From Larkinella punicea (GTDB lineage: Bacteria > Bacteroidota > Bacteroidia > Cytophagales > Spirosomataceae), in NCBI RefSeq assembly GCF_003334855.1, contig NZ_QOWE01000011.1:1-64000 (forward strand): 64,000 nucleotides of DNA, read 5' to 3'. The translations under genes were made by a program, and so were the position numbers. Positions 17,207 through 25,804 of the stretch are shown here, piece after piece. The notes below the pieces were generated by a model. That model did not search any database, was not told the DNA's origin, and saw only the letters and a list, made by a program, of their open reading frames with translations. How positions within the stretch are numbered: the first letter of the stretch is position 1; each line of letters starts with the position of its first letter.

Positions 17207-18505
17207 ATGACTAACTCCAACAGCAACCCGCAGGCTTCGTCCGGAGAATCGGACGGGACGCCACTGAACCCAAAGGAAACCAGTCCTTTCAACCGCCGTT
17301 CGTTTCTGCAATCGCTTGGGCTGGGTGTTACCGCCCTGGGCGTTCTGCCCGGCTGTTCGACCGGAAAACAACCCGCACAGGCCGCTGCCGGAAAACCGGC
17401 TATTCAAGGCTTTGAGCGGACGCAGGAAACCGCCAGCGCGGCCAAAAAGTGGGTGCCGGTTTCGGACCGCAAAATCCGGGTCGGCATTGTCGGCTACGGG
17501 CTCTGTAAATTCGGGGCGGAGTTTGGTTTCCAGAACCATCCCAACGTCGAGATTGTGGCCGTGAGCGATCTGTTCCCCGATCGTTGCGCCCAATTGGCAA
17601 AAGCCTGTAAGTGTTCGAAAACGTATCCGTCACTCGAAGAAATGGTGAAAGACGATACGATCGAAGCGGTTTTTATCGCCACCGACGCGCCGAGCCACGC
17701 CAAACACGCGATCCTGGCGCTTCAGCACGGCAAACACGTGGCCACGGCGGTTCCGGCGGTTTTCGGATCACTGGAAGATGCCGACCGGCTGTATGAAGCC
17801 GTGAAAGCCAGCGGTAAAAAATACATGATGTTTGAAACGTCCTGTTTTCACGAGGATCTGTATGCCATGCGCCAGATTTATAACGCGGGCGGTTTGGGCA
17901 AACTCGTTTATTCGGAAGGGGAATATTATCACTACATGGACGATCCGCTGCCGTCCTACAAGGAATGGCGCGTTGGCCTGCCTCCGCAGTATTACCCGAC
18001 GCATTCCAACGCCTATTATGTGGGCGTCACCAACGGCAGTTTTACCGAAGTTTCCTGCCTGGGTATGCCGAGTATTTCCAAGCAAATGCAACCCGGCAGC
18101 AACCGGTACAACAACCCGTTTGGCTCCGAAATCGCGATGTTCCGCACGAGCGAAGGCGGTTCGTCGCGGATGGCCGTGAGCTGGGACACGCCCGGCGACC
18201 ACGGCGAACGGGGCCGTGTTCGCGGACAGAAAGGGTCGTTTTACGGCAAATATGAAGGACTGGAGAAAAACCTGCCCGATCTGATTCGGCCTGCTTTGCC
18301 CCCCGGTGTTGAATCGGGCGGTCACGGTGGCTCGCACGGACGGCTGACGGACGAATTTCTGACGGCTATTTTGCAGGATCGTCACCCGCTCGTCAACATC
18401 GTCATGGCGCTGAACCTGACGGTTTCGGGCATTGTCGCCCACCAGTCGGCCCTGAAAAACGGCGAGACGCTGAAGATTCCGCAGTATAAATTGTGGAATG
18501 TGTAA
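17207..18505 (+). CDS. Exported Gfo/Idh/MocA-family oxidoreductase 1
   Basis: 432 residues. The N-terminus has a Tat-type motif NRRSFLQSLGLG followed by a lipobox-like LPGC. So the enzyme is probably exported folded, with bound NAD(P), and perhaps lipid-anchored. Then comes the dinucleotide fold (RVGIVGYGLCKFG, VAVSDLFPDRC) and the family's EKP-like segment altered to ATAVPAV. The C-terminal domain includes SGGHGGSHGRLTDEFL. Such enzymes oxidise or epimerise ring hydroxyls of sugars or cyclitols. A second paralogue follows, separated by a palindromic repeat. Substrate unknown. Confidence 0.88.
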   Translation: MTNSNSNPQASSGESDGTPLNPKETSPFNRRSFLQSLGLGVTALGVLPGCSTGKQPAQAAAGKPAIQGFERTQETASAAKKWVPVSDRKIRVGIVGYGLCKFGAEFGFQNHPNVEIVAVSDLFPDRCAQLAKACKCSKTYPSLEEMVKDDTIEAVFIATDAPSHAKHAILALQHGKHVATAVPAVFGSLEDADRLYEAVKASGKKYMMFETSCFHEDLYAMRQIYNAGGLGKLVYSEGEYYHYMDDPLPSYKEWRVGLPPQYYPTHSNAYYVGVTNGSFTEVSCLGMPSISKQMQPGSNRYNNPFGSEIAMFRTSEGGSSRMAVSWDTPGDHGERGRVRGQKGSFYGKYEGLEKNLPDLIRPALPPGVESGGHGGSHGRLTDEFLTAILQDRHPLVNIVMALNLTVSGIVAHQSALKNGETLKIPQYKLWNV

Positions 18506-18538
18506 AGTTTGACTAATCCTAACCCTTAACGCCCCGTT

Positions 18539-18594
18539 CCCCTGAAGGGGACTTTCAGATCCGGATGTTTCGACGTCCAAGTCCCCTTCAGGGG
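18539..18594. repeat. Palindromic repeat, CCCTAAATCCCC family (copy 1)
   Basis: CCCCTGAAGGGGACT at 18539-18553 pairs perfectly with AGTCCCCTTCAGGGG at 18580-18594; weaker pairing extends outward (GCCCC...GGGGC). The same arms recur at 22560-22634. It sits in the 124-base gap between the two Gfo/Idh/MocA genes. Confidence 0.85.
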
Positions 18595-18629
18595 ATTTAG
18601 GGGCTTTATTAAGATTTGACTTCCACAGT

Positions 18630-19856
18630 ATGAATAAGAAAGCAATAAATCAATCACTTAATCGTCGCGACTTTCTGAGTATCGCCGGAACTACGGCAGC
18701 CGCGCTGTCGGTGTCTTCCCGGTTTGCCTTCGCGGGCCCTTTGTCAGCGGATCGGAAAGTACGGATTGGCATTGTCGGCGGCCGTTTTGGCCTCGGTTTT
18801 TATTTCCACGAACATCCGAATTGTACCGTCGAAGCCGTCAGCGACCTGCGCCCCGACCGTCGGGATGCGCTGATGAAGACGTACAAGTGTACGAAAAGAT
18901 ACGAATCGCTCGACAAACTGCTGCAGGACCCCAAAATTGAAGCGGTTTTTCTGGCCACGCCCGCACCCGATCACGCCAATCACGTGCTGGCGTCACTGAA
19001 AGCCGGGAAACACGTTCTCTGCGCCGTTCCGGCGGCTTTGAACCTGGAAGATTGCGCCAAATTGAAGGATGCCGTCAAGAAATCCGGACTGACCTACATG
19101 ATGGCCGAAACCAGTGCCTTCATGCAGAGCACGATTTCGGTTCGAAAAATGTACAAAGCCGGGGAGTTTGGAACGCTCTTCAGTGCGGCTGCCGAATACA
19201 ATCACCCCGGTCTGGAGGTTCTTTATTTTGAAAATGGAAAACCGACCTGGCGCCACGGCTTGCCGCCCATGTTGTATCCGACGCACTGCACGTCGTTTTT
19301 GATTTCGGTCACGGGCGAACGCCTGACGCACGTCAGCGGCATGGGTTGGGGCGACAACAGCCCGGTTTTGAAAGGAAATCCCTATAAAAATCCGTTCTGG
19401 AACGAAACCGCCTTTTTCAAAACCAATAAGAATACGCCGTTTCGGGTGGAAGTGAACTGGCGCGGGGCGTTGCGGAATGTGGAGCGGGGCGAATGGCGGG
19501 GCGAGAAAATGAGCTTTTTCATGCCTCAGGCCGAACCCGGCGAATCGATCATCGTGCGGTCGGATGCCAAAGAAGGGCTGGATCACGGCGGGTTTCAGGT
19601 GGCTAAAAACACCACCGAGACGTTTAAACAGCCAAAGTGGTGGGAAACCGACATGCTACCGGCCCCCATGCGGCACGACAGCGGTCACGGCGGTTCGCAC
19701 ACGTTCATCACCCACGAGTTCATCGACGCCATCGTCAACAACCGTCAGCCGTTGGTCAACATTCACGAAGCGCTGGCCTACACCGCGCCCGGAATCGTCG
19801 CCCACCAATCGGCTCTGAAAGATGGCGAATATTTGAAAATCCCGAGTTTCGATTAA
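18630..19856 (+). CDS. Exported Gfo/Idh/MocA-family oxidoreductase 2
   Basis: 408 residues with a Tat motif (NRRDFLSIAGTTAAALSV) and signal-like end at FAFAGP. The nucleotide fold is RIGIVGGRFGLGF and VSDLRPDRRD. The downstream segment AAVPAALNLED replaces the usual EKP, and GHGGSHTFITHEFIDAI is shared with the preceding protein. The two look like diverged paralogues that act together or on successive intermediates in the periplasm. It is followed by a complex palindromic repeat and the aminotransferase gene. Confidence 0.88.
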   Translation: MNKKAINQSLNRRDFLSIAGTTAAALSVSSRFAFAGPLSADRKVRIGIVGGRFGLGFYFHEHPNCTVEAVSDLRPDRRDALMKTYKCTKRYESLDKLLQDPKIEAVFLATPAPDHANHVLASLKAGKHVLCAVPAALNLEDCAKLKDAVKKSGLTYMMAETSAFMQSTISVRKMYKAGEFGTLFSAAAEYNHPGLEVLYFENGKPTWRHGLPPMLYPTHCTSFLISVTGERLTHVSGMGWGDNSPVLKGNPYKNPFWNETAFFKTNKNTPFRVEVNWRGALRNVERGEWRGEKMSFFMPQAEPGESIIVRSDAKEGLDHGGFQVAKNTTETFKQPKWWETDMLPAPMRHDSGHGGSHTFITHEFIDAIVNNRQPLVNIHEALAYTAPGIVAHQSALKDGEYLKIPSFD

Positions 19857-19858
19857 TA

Positions 19859-19968
19859 GTTTACGGTATTCGGTGCGGTTCCCCGCCGGGACTGACGCAA
19901 GTTTTCCTGAACGCGTCAGCCCACCGTAGCGACGGCCCGGCGTAAACTGTAAACCAAATACCGTAAAC
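19859..19968. repeat. Palindromic repeat with ACGCGTCAGCC core (copy B)
   Basis: Outer arms GTTTACGGTATT (19859-19870) and AATACCGTAAAC (19957-19968) pair perfectly. Inner arms CTGACGC (19892-19898) and GCGTCAG (19913-19919) form a second stem. The core ACGCGTCAGCCC lies at 19911-19922. It fills the 149-base gap between the second Gfo/Idh/MocA gene and the aminotransferase gene. Confidence 0.75.
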
Positions 19969-20005
19969 CGAAAACAAACATCAACTGTATCAACCTGAAT
20001 TAACA

Positions 20006-21358
20006 ATGAACAAGTGGCCGAAATCGCAGGAAATTCTCAAAACCAATGAGCAGTGGATACCCGGTGGGGTCGTATCGCTCAACCGGAAATCGGATCCCAA
20101 TATCTGCTTTACAAAAGGATCAGGTAGCCGGGTGTGGGATATTGAAGGAAATGAATACATTGATTATCAGGCTGGTTTTGCGGCTACGTTCCTCGGCCAC
20201 AATGATCCTGACATCAACGAAGCCGTTCGGCAGGCGCTGGGCGAACAGACGGTTTTGATGGGCGCGGGACCGACCGATCTGGAAGGGCAGTTTGCGGAGT
20301 TGTTCTGCAACAGCGTGCCTTCCGTCGAAAGTCTCCAGATCACGTCCACCGGTTCCGAAGCTACCTATCACGCCATGCGCATCGCCCGGGCCGTCACGGG
20401 CCGCGATCACGTCATCGTGATTCAGGGCGGTTACAATGGCTGGCACAACGACGTAGCCTGCAACGTCATCAGCAGCCTCGCCGATGTGGGGCCGCGCGTC
20501 AGTCCCGGTGAGTATCCGTTCGATGCGCTTTCGGCGGGGATTCCGGAGGTTCATAAATCACTGGTCCACATCATTAACTACAACGACCTCGACTCCATCC
20601 GTTACGTGTTGAAGCGGCACCCGGTAGCCTGTCTGATTATTGAACCCATCCTGCAGAATGTCGGCATCGTCAAACCGCAACCCGGTTATCTGGAAGGACT
20701 GCGGCAACTGGCCAACGAGGCCGGTTTTCTGCTCATTTTTGACGAAGTAAAAACCGGTTTCCGCCACGCCATCGGCGGTTACCAGAGCATTTGTGGCATA
20801 CAACCGGATTTGAGTACGTTTGGAAAAGCCGTTGCCAATGGCTATCCGCTGGGCGTCATCGGTGGAAAAAAAGAATACCTGGACTATTTTGTTCATCCCG
20901 ACAAAGCCAAACGGGTGCTCATTGCGGGGACGTATAACGCTTTTCCGCTGACCACCGTGGCCGCCATTGCTACCCTCAAAAAACTGCTTTCGCCGGTGCA
21001 TAGCGTCTACGAACACGTCAATATGCTCGGTCAGATGCTGGAAGACGGTTTGAACACGATCTTCGCATCGACGGGTCGGCCTTTCCACCTGGCCCGGCAG
21101 GGTTCGGCCTACTGTCTGTATTTTATGGATCACGCGCCCGTTGATTTTCACGATATTGCCGAGCACCATGATTTCGTGCTGGATAAAACCTACCGCGTGA
21201 AACTGATTGAGAAAGGTGTTTTCAACTTTCCCTTGCCGATCAAACAGGGCAGCATTTCGTTTGCCCACACGGTTCAGGATATTGAGGAAACCCTGGAAAG
21301 AACCGAGGATGTCGTCAACCACCTGTTCAAAAAAACGCTGTCCACCCAAATCGCCTGA
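20006..21358 (+). CDS. Class III PLP-dependent aminotransferase (glutamate-1-semialdehyde aminotransferase-like)
   Basis: 450 residues. PLP-binding features: TSTGSEATYHAMRIAR (phosphate cup, about residue 114), aspartate 246 in FDEVKTGFR, and the Schiff-base lysine 274 in STFGKAVANGYPLG. The overall pattern is closest to the HemL/GSA-aminomutase-like branch of class III. Inside a sugar-like catabolic operon it is more likely to remove or move an amino group on the substrate, or transaminate a keto sugar or aldehyde, than to serve haem synthesis. It is followed by the enolase-superfamily gene after 18 bases. Confidence 0.88.
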   Translation: MNKWPKSQEILKTNEQWIPGGVVSLNRKSDPNICFTKGSGSRVWDIEGNEYIDYQAGFAATFLGHNDPDINEAVRQALGEQTVLMGAGPTDLEGQFAELFCNSVPSVESLQITSTGSEATYHAMRIARAVTGRDHVIVIQGGYNGWHNDVACNVISSLADVGPRVSPGEYPFDALSAGIPEVHKSLVHIINYNDLDSIRYVLKRHPVACLIIEPILQNVGIVKPQPGYLEGLRQLANEAGFLLIFDEVKTGFRHAIGGYQSICGIQPDLSTFGKAVANGYPLGVIGGKKEYLDYFVHPDKAKRVLIAGTYNAFPLTTVAAIATLKKLLSPVHSVYEHVNMLGQMLEDGLNTIFASTGRPFHLARQGSAYCLYFMDHAPVDFHDIAEHHDFVLDKTYRVKLIEKGVFNFPLPIKQGSISFAHTVQDIEETLERTEDVVNHLFKKTLSTQIA

Positions 21359-21376
21359 TTAACAGTACCGAATAAA

Positions 21377-22555
21377 ATGAAGATTACGGCCATTGAAACA
21401 CAGGTTTGCCATGCCCGAATGCGGAATTGGATTTTTGTGAAAGTGATTACCGATCAACCCGGTTTGTGGGGGTGGGGCGAAGCGACGCTCGAATGGCATA
21501 CGCGCTCGGTGGTGGGGGCGATTGAAGACCTGTCGCAACTGCTGATCGGCGAAGATCCCCGGCGCATCGAACACCTCTGGCAGATGATGTACCGCCAGCA
21601 TTTCTGGCACGGCAACGGCATTGTGCGCGGCACGGCGATTAGCGGCATCGACATTGCGTTGTGGGATATTCTCGGCAAAATCCACGGGGTTCCATGTCAT
21701 GAACTCTGGGGTGGCCGCGTTCGGGACTACATCCGGCTGTATTGCCACCTGGGGGGCGGAAAAATGGAAGATTTCTACCAGACCAAACCCGACGATGCCA
21801 ACCGGTTTGGCGAGCTGGCGCAGCAGGCCGTGGCCGACGGTTTTACGGCGTTCAAGTCGATGGCCGTTCCCGAAACGATGTCGCTGGAAGGCTTGAAACC
21901 CGTTCATTACGCCGAAGCCTGTGTGAAAGCGATGCGCGAAGCCGTCGGTAGCGAAATCGACATCATGGTCGATTGCCACGCCCGCCCGTCTCCGCGCATG
22001 GGTATGCAGTTTGCCAAAGCCCTGGAACCGTATGGCTTATACTTTTTCGAAGAACCGTGCTGGCCCGAAACGATGGACGACATTGCGCTGATTCAACGCG
22101 CCGTCAAAACACCGATTGCCAGTGGTGAACGGCTGATTGGCGTTCATGCGTTTCGCGAAATGCTCGAAAAACGGGCCGTTAGCGTCATTCAACCCGATAT
22201 TACGCACTGCGGAGGACTGAGCGAAGTGCGCCGGATTGCGGCCCTGGCCGAAGCCTACCGGGTTTCCGTAGCCCCGCACAATCCACAGGGTCCGGTCAGC
22301 ACCGCAGCCTCGATTGAATTCGGCTTTTCCACACCATCCTACATCATTTGCGAAAGTGTCCACAACGACGTTCCCTGGCGGGTCGATGTGGTCAGCGAAG
22401 GGTTCACCGTTCAGGAAAAAGGCCGGATTGTCTTTCCGAATCAGCGTCCGGGGCTGGGCATCGAAATCGACGAAGACGAAGTGAAAAAACATCCGTTCCA
22501 ACAGGAAGTGCTGCAGCGAACTTTCTACAAAGACGGCAGTGTGGGCGATTGGTAA
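21377..22555 (+). CDS. Enolase-superfamily sugar-acid dehydratase (galactonate dehydratase-like)
   Basis: 392 residues. Metal ligands are Asp199 (IMVDCHARP), Glu225 ([10 protein letters not shown]) and Glu251 (ASGER). Catalytic residues are His201, Asp274 ([10 protein letters not shown]), His301 ([10 protein letters not shown]) and Glu326. The spacing equals that I recall for E. coli D-galactonate dehydratase (183, 185, 209, 235, 258, 285, 310), shifted uniformly by 16. This argues for a DgoD-group acid-sugar dehydratase forming a 2-keto-3-deoxy acid in the cytoplasm. The exact sugar acid is unknown, and no 2-keto-3-deoxy-acid aldolase is seen nearby. Confidence 0.9.
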   Translation: MKITAIETQVCHARMRNWIFVKVITDQPGLWGWGEATLEWHTRSVVGAIEDLSQLLIGEDPRRIEHLWQMMYRQHFWHGNGIVRGTAISGIDIALWDILGKIHGVPCHELWGGRVRDYIRLYCHLGGGKMEDFYQTKPDDANRFGELAQQAVADGFTAFKSMAVPETMSLEGLKPVHYAEACVKAMREAVGSEIDIMVDCHARPSPRMGMQFAKALEPYGLYFFEEPCWPETMDDIALIQRAVKTPIASGERLIGVHAFREMLEKRAVSVIQPDITHCGGLSEVRRIAALAEAYRVSVAPHNPQGPVSTAASIEFGFSTPSYIICESVHNDVPWRVDVVSEGFTVQEKGRIVFPNQRPGLGIEIDEDEVKKHPFQQEVLQRTFYKDGSVGDW

Positions 22556-22559
22556 TTAA

Positions 22560-22634
22560 CCCCTAAATCCCCTGAAGGGGACTTTACGCATTCGGATATT
22601 TCAGTGTCCAAGTCCCCTTCAGGGGATTTAGGGG
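22560..22634. repeat. Palindromic repeat, CCCTAAATCCCC family (copy 2)
   Basis: A perfect 24-bp inverted repeat: 22560-22583 pairs with 22611-22634 (arms contain CCCCTAAATCCCCTGAAGG). The middle resembles that of copy 1 (GGATNTTTC-GTCCAAGTCC), so the whole unit is conserved, not only the arms. It lies between the dehydratase and SDR genes. Confidence 0.9.
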
Positions 22635-22658
22635 CAAAAGAATAAAACCATACGGATA

Positions 22659-23426
22659 GTGGACAAAGTATTTGCAAACCGAACCGTCCTGATCAGTGGC
22701 GGACTGGGCGACATTGGCCGGGCGACCGCACTGGAATTTGCCCGAAACGGGGCCTCCATTGCCATCGGCGACATCGCTCCTCCGACGAAGGCGGAAGCTT
22801 TTCTGGCCGAACTAAAGCTATATGACGTAGCCAGCCACTACACGCAGGTCGATGTAACGGACGCTGGTGCCGTGCAGAACTGGGTGCTGGCGGTCGAACA
22901 TACGCTCGGGGTGGCGGATATCATCATTGCGAATGCCGCCACGGTTACGCCAGCCGGTATTCACGAGATCACGGCGGAGCAGTGGGCCAACGAACTCAAC
23001 ATTAATCTGAATGGAGCTTTTTACCTAACCCAAAGTGCCACCGCCCGGTTGCTGGCCCACCAGCTTCCGGGGCGGGTGGTGTTCGTTGGCAGTTGGGCCG
23101 CCCACGCGGTGCATCCGCACATTCCGGCCTACTGCGTTTCCAAAGCTGGTCTCCGGATGCTCTGCCAGTGTCTGGCGCTGGAACTGGCTCCGCACCAGAT
23201 TCTGGTAAACGAAATCGCGCCCGGTTACGTCAATGCCGGTTTGAGTGCGCGGTTTTGGGAAGAGGACCCGGCGTCGAGCGAGGTGGCCCGGAATCAGGTT
23301 CCGGTAAAAAAACTGATCAGTGCCGAAGCGGTTGCCAGACAGATCGTTCAGCTTTGCCACCCGGATAATGAGCACATGACGGGCAGCACATTGCTGATGG
23401 ATGGCGGACTTTCCTTATTGACTTAA
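22659..23426 (+). CDS. Short-chain dehydrogenase/reductase
   Basis: 255 residues from a GTG start (GTGGACAAAG); no ATG is available near the fold start. The classical SDR features are ISGGLGDIG (cofactor glycine motif, residue 12), ANAAT, Ser145 (VGSWAAH) and Tyr158-x-x-x-Lys162 (YCVSK). The C-terminal LLMDGGLSLLT is standard. It likely oxidises or reduces a hydroxyl of a pathway intermediate with NAD(P). It is followed after 11 bases by the PhyH gene. Confidence 0.9.
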   Translation: MDKVFANRTVLISGGLGDIGRATALEFARNGASIAIGDIAPPTKAEAFLAELKLYDVASHYTQVDVTDAGAVQNWVLAVEHTLGVADIIIANAATVTPAGIHEITAEQWANELNINLNGAFYLTQSATARLLAHQLPGRVVFVGSWAAHAVHPHIPAYCVSKAGLRMLCQCLALELAPHQILVNEIAPGYVNAGLSARFWEEDPASSEVARNQVPVKKLISAEAVARQIVQLCHPDNEHMTGSTLLMDGGLSLLT

Positions 23427-23437
23427 ACTCTACGACT

Positions 23438-24268
23438 ATGGCCTTTAGATTGACCGACGAACAGGTTGACGCTTATCAGGAAAATGGCTATTTGATCATT
23501 CCCGGTTTTTTAAACGCCGACGAAGTGGCGAAACTCTATCGGGTTGCGATGGAAGACGAAGCGATCCGTAAAAACAGTTTTGACCTGGATGATAAAGCCG
23601 GTAAAAAAACGAAACTGGCCTTGTGGTTTACGCCCGGAAATGATGTGTATGGCTTGCTGACCCGCAGCGAACGCATGGTTGATTCCGTACATAAACTGCT
23701 GGATGGAAAGGCACCGGTTTGCCATTTTCATTCCAAACTGATGCAGAAGGAACCGAAGGTCGGTGGTGCCTGGGAATGGCACCAGGATTACGGCTACTGG
23801 TACAAGAACGGTTATTTATTTCCGGATCAGATGATTTCGGTGATGGTGGCCGTGACGGAAGCGACGAAAGAAAACGGCTGTTTGCAGGTTATTAAAAAGT
23901 CGCACAAAATGGGCCGGGTCGAACACGGTTTTTCCGGCGAACAGGTCGGAGCTTCCATGCAATATGTGGAGTTCGCCTTGCAAACAATGGAACTGGTGTA
24001 TGTCGAATTAAAACCGGGTGATCTGCTCTTTTTTCACAGCAATATTCTCCACCGATCGGAAGCGAATCTGTCCGATACCGCCCGCTGGTCGCTCATTTCG
24101 GCTTATAACCGGCAAACCAATCCGCCCTACATCACCGAAACGCCTTCCAGCATTACGCCTTTGCAAACGGTGCCGGACGATGCTTTACTTCTCCACGATG
24201 ATGCGTCCGGTATTCTCGAAAATACGACGCAATTTCTGAGCGTAGAAAGTGCCAAGGCGAAAAAGTAA
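23438..24268 (+). CDS. PhyH-family Fe(II)/2-oxoglutarate-dependent oxygenase
   Basis: 276 residues. The iron-binding facial triad is visible as His115-x-Asp117 (EWHQDYGYW) and His205 (NILHRSEAN), with a downstream TARWSLISAYNR whose Arg would bind 2-oxoglutarate. PhyH-family oxygenases hydroxylate small molecules, sometimes cleaving C-N, C-O or C-P bonds. Its presence suggests that the substrate carries a group needing oxidative removal or hydroxylation. No signal peptide; cytoplasmic. Confidence 0.88.
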   Translation: MAFRLTDEQVDAYQENGYLIIPGFLNADEVAKLYRVAMEDEAIRKNSFDLDDKAGKKTKLALWFTPGNDVYGLLTRSERMVDSVHKLLDGKAPVCHFHSKLMQKEPKVGGAWEWHQDYGYWYKNGYLFPDQMISVMVAVTEATKENGCLQVIKKSHKMGRVEHGFSGEQVGASMQYVEFALQTMELVYVELKPGDLLFFHSNILHRSEANLSDTARWSLISAYNRQTNPPYITETPSSITPLQTVPDDALLLHDDASGILENTTQFLSVESAKAKK

Positions 24269-24332
24269 TAGGTCTATTTTGGAGAAAAACGGCGAAAACC
24301 ATAGACGATAAACCATAAACCAGACACTACAG

Positions 24333-25709
24333 ATGGCTTTGGTACTAACGGCAACCGACGCGTTTTCTTCCGGCGATTTTGCGTATAATAAAGCCTATAT
24401 CTACCGGATCAATGCGATAGCGGCTTTGGGTGGAATTCTGTTCGGGTTCGATACGGCCATCATCTCGGGGACGATTCATTTTTTCAGTCAGCATTTTCAA
24501 CTGAACGACCTGCAAACCGGCTGGGCAGTGGGTTGCATCAGCGTTGGGGCCGCCATCGGAGCCTTGTTCTCCGGGCGACTGAGCGATCTGGTAGGGCGGA
24601 AAAAGATGCTGTTAGTCAGTGCGTTTCTGTTTGCCATCACCGGCGTCGGCACCGGCTGGGCCACAACCTTTCCGGTTTTTGTCGCTTTCCGAATTGCAAG
24701 CGGGATCGCCATCGGCTGTGCCGCTCTGGTCTGCCCGATCTACATTGCCGAAATGGCCCCGGCTCCCTGGCGCGGGCGGCTGGTTTCGTTCTATCAACTG
24801 GCCGTTACGATCGGCGTTTTGCTGGCTTATCTCTCCAATTATCTGCTGCTTTATACGGGCGATGATAACTGGCGCTGGATGTTTTCATCGCAATCGGTTC
24901 CGGCGTTGTTGTTCTTTCTCGGGTTGTTTTTCGTGTCCGAAAGTCCGCGCTGGTTGATTAGTAAAAACCGGGAAAATGAAGCCCGGACGGTGTTGACCCA
25001 GATTGGCGGCAGTGCATATGCCGAAGCCGAAAGCAAAACCATCCGTGCCAGTTTTTCTGCGATCAGGAAGGAAGATCTCCGCTTTTTATTCCGGAAAGAC
25101 GTTTTTGTTATTGTCCTGATCGGAATCGTTGTTGCGTTCTTTTCCCAGATTGGTGGTCCGCTTGTTGCCTACGCACCCGAAGTTTTTAAACAAGTCGGGA
25201 TCGCCGAAGATTCGGCTTTTCTGCAATCGGTTTTGTTGGGCATCATCCTCTGTGTATTCACCTTTGTCGCCATTGCAACCATCGATAAAGTGGGTCGCAA
25301 AAAATTGCTGTTGATTGGATCTGCTTTTTTGGCCGCCGATATCCTGGCCCTGGCTTTCGCCTTTTATTTCCAGCTTCCCGGCTTTTGGGCGTTACTTTTT
25401 ATTCTGCTGTTCATTGCCGGTTATGCCGCCACCATCGGCCCGGTCACTTGGGTGATTCTGTCCGAAATCTTTCCCAACCGCATTCGGGGCAGTGCAATGT
25501 CGCTGGCAACCTTATCATTGTGGATGGCGAATTTTGTGGTGATTGGTTCGTTTCCGGTTATGAAATCGCAGCTCGGAATGCCGCTTACCTTTGGAATTTA
25601 CGCGGTTTTGCTCCTGATTTATTTCGTATTCATCCTCCTGACCGTACCCGAAACCAAAGGCAAATCGTTGGAAGAAATCGAACGGTTGTTAACCCGTAAA
25701 ACCGCATGA
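24333..25709 (+). CDS. MFS sugar-porter family transporter
   Basis: 458 residues, 12 membrane helices. Sugar-porter signatures: FGFDTAIISG (helix 1), GRLSDLVGRKKML (loop 2-3), SESPRWLISK (before the central loop), DKVGRKKLLL (loop 8-9) and VPETKGKSLEEIE (C-terminus). It imports a monosaccharide or cyclitol by H+ symport across the inner membrane. The 64-base gap before it contains half-repeat sequence (ATAAACCATAAACC) like the arms of other repeats here. Confidence 0.92.
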   Translation: MALVLTATDAFSSGDFAYNKAYIYRINAIAALGGILFGFDTAIISGTIHFFSQHFQLNDLQTGWAVGCISVGAAIGALFSGRLSDLVGRKKMLLVSAFLFAITGVGTGWATTFPVFVAFRIASGIAIGCAALVCPIYIAEMAPAPWRGRLVSFYQLAVTIGVLLAYLSNYLLLYTGDDNWRWMFSSQSVPALLFFLGLFFVSESPRWLISKNRENEARTVLTQIGGSAYAEAESKTIRASFSAIRKEDLRFLFRKDVFVIVLIGIVVAFFSQIGGPLVAYAPEVFKQVGIAEDSAFLQSVLLGIILCVFTFVAIATIDKVGRKKLLLIGSAFLAADILALAFAFYFQLPGFWALLFILLFIAGYAATIGPVTWVILSEIFPNRIRGSAMSLATLSLWMANFVVIGSFPVMKSQLGMPLTFGIYAVLLLIYFVFILLTVPETKGKSLEEIERLLTRKTA

Positions 25710-25731
25710 TTGAATCAGTGTATGGTATAGG

Positions 25732-25800
25732 GTTTAAAGTTTATACTGGTTCGGATTCGTCTTACTGGGAACCATAAACCCTATGTTATAAACTCTAAAC
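25732..25800. repeat. Palindromic repeat, GTTTA/TAAAC-armed, in transporter-hydrolase gap
   Basis: GTTTAAAGTTTATA (25732-25745) pairs with TATAAACTCTAAAC (25787-25800) with one mismatch, and TGGTTC (25747-25752) pairs with GAACCA (25769-25774). The arms resemble those of the GTAAAC-type repeats but the ACGCGTCAGCC core is missing. It occupies the 95-base gap between the MFS and ceramidase-like genes. Confidence 0.65.
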
Positions 25801-25804
25801 GAAT

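Noticed and set aside
20006-21358. Reading the class III aminotransferase as HemL (glutamate-1-semialdehyde aminomutase for haem)
   Set aside because: Position inside a sugar-type catabolic operon and no other haem genes argue for a catabolic paralogue; sequence similarity to the branch alone is not enough.
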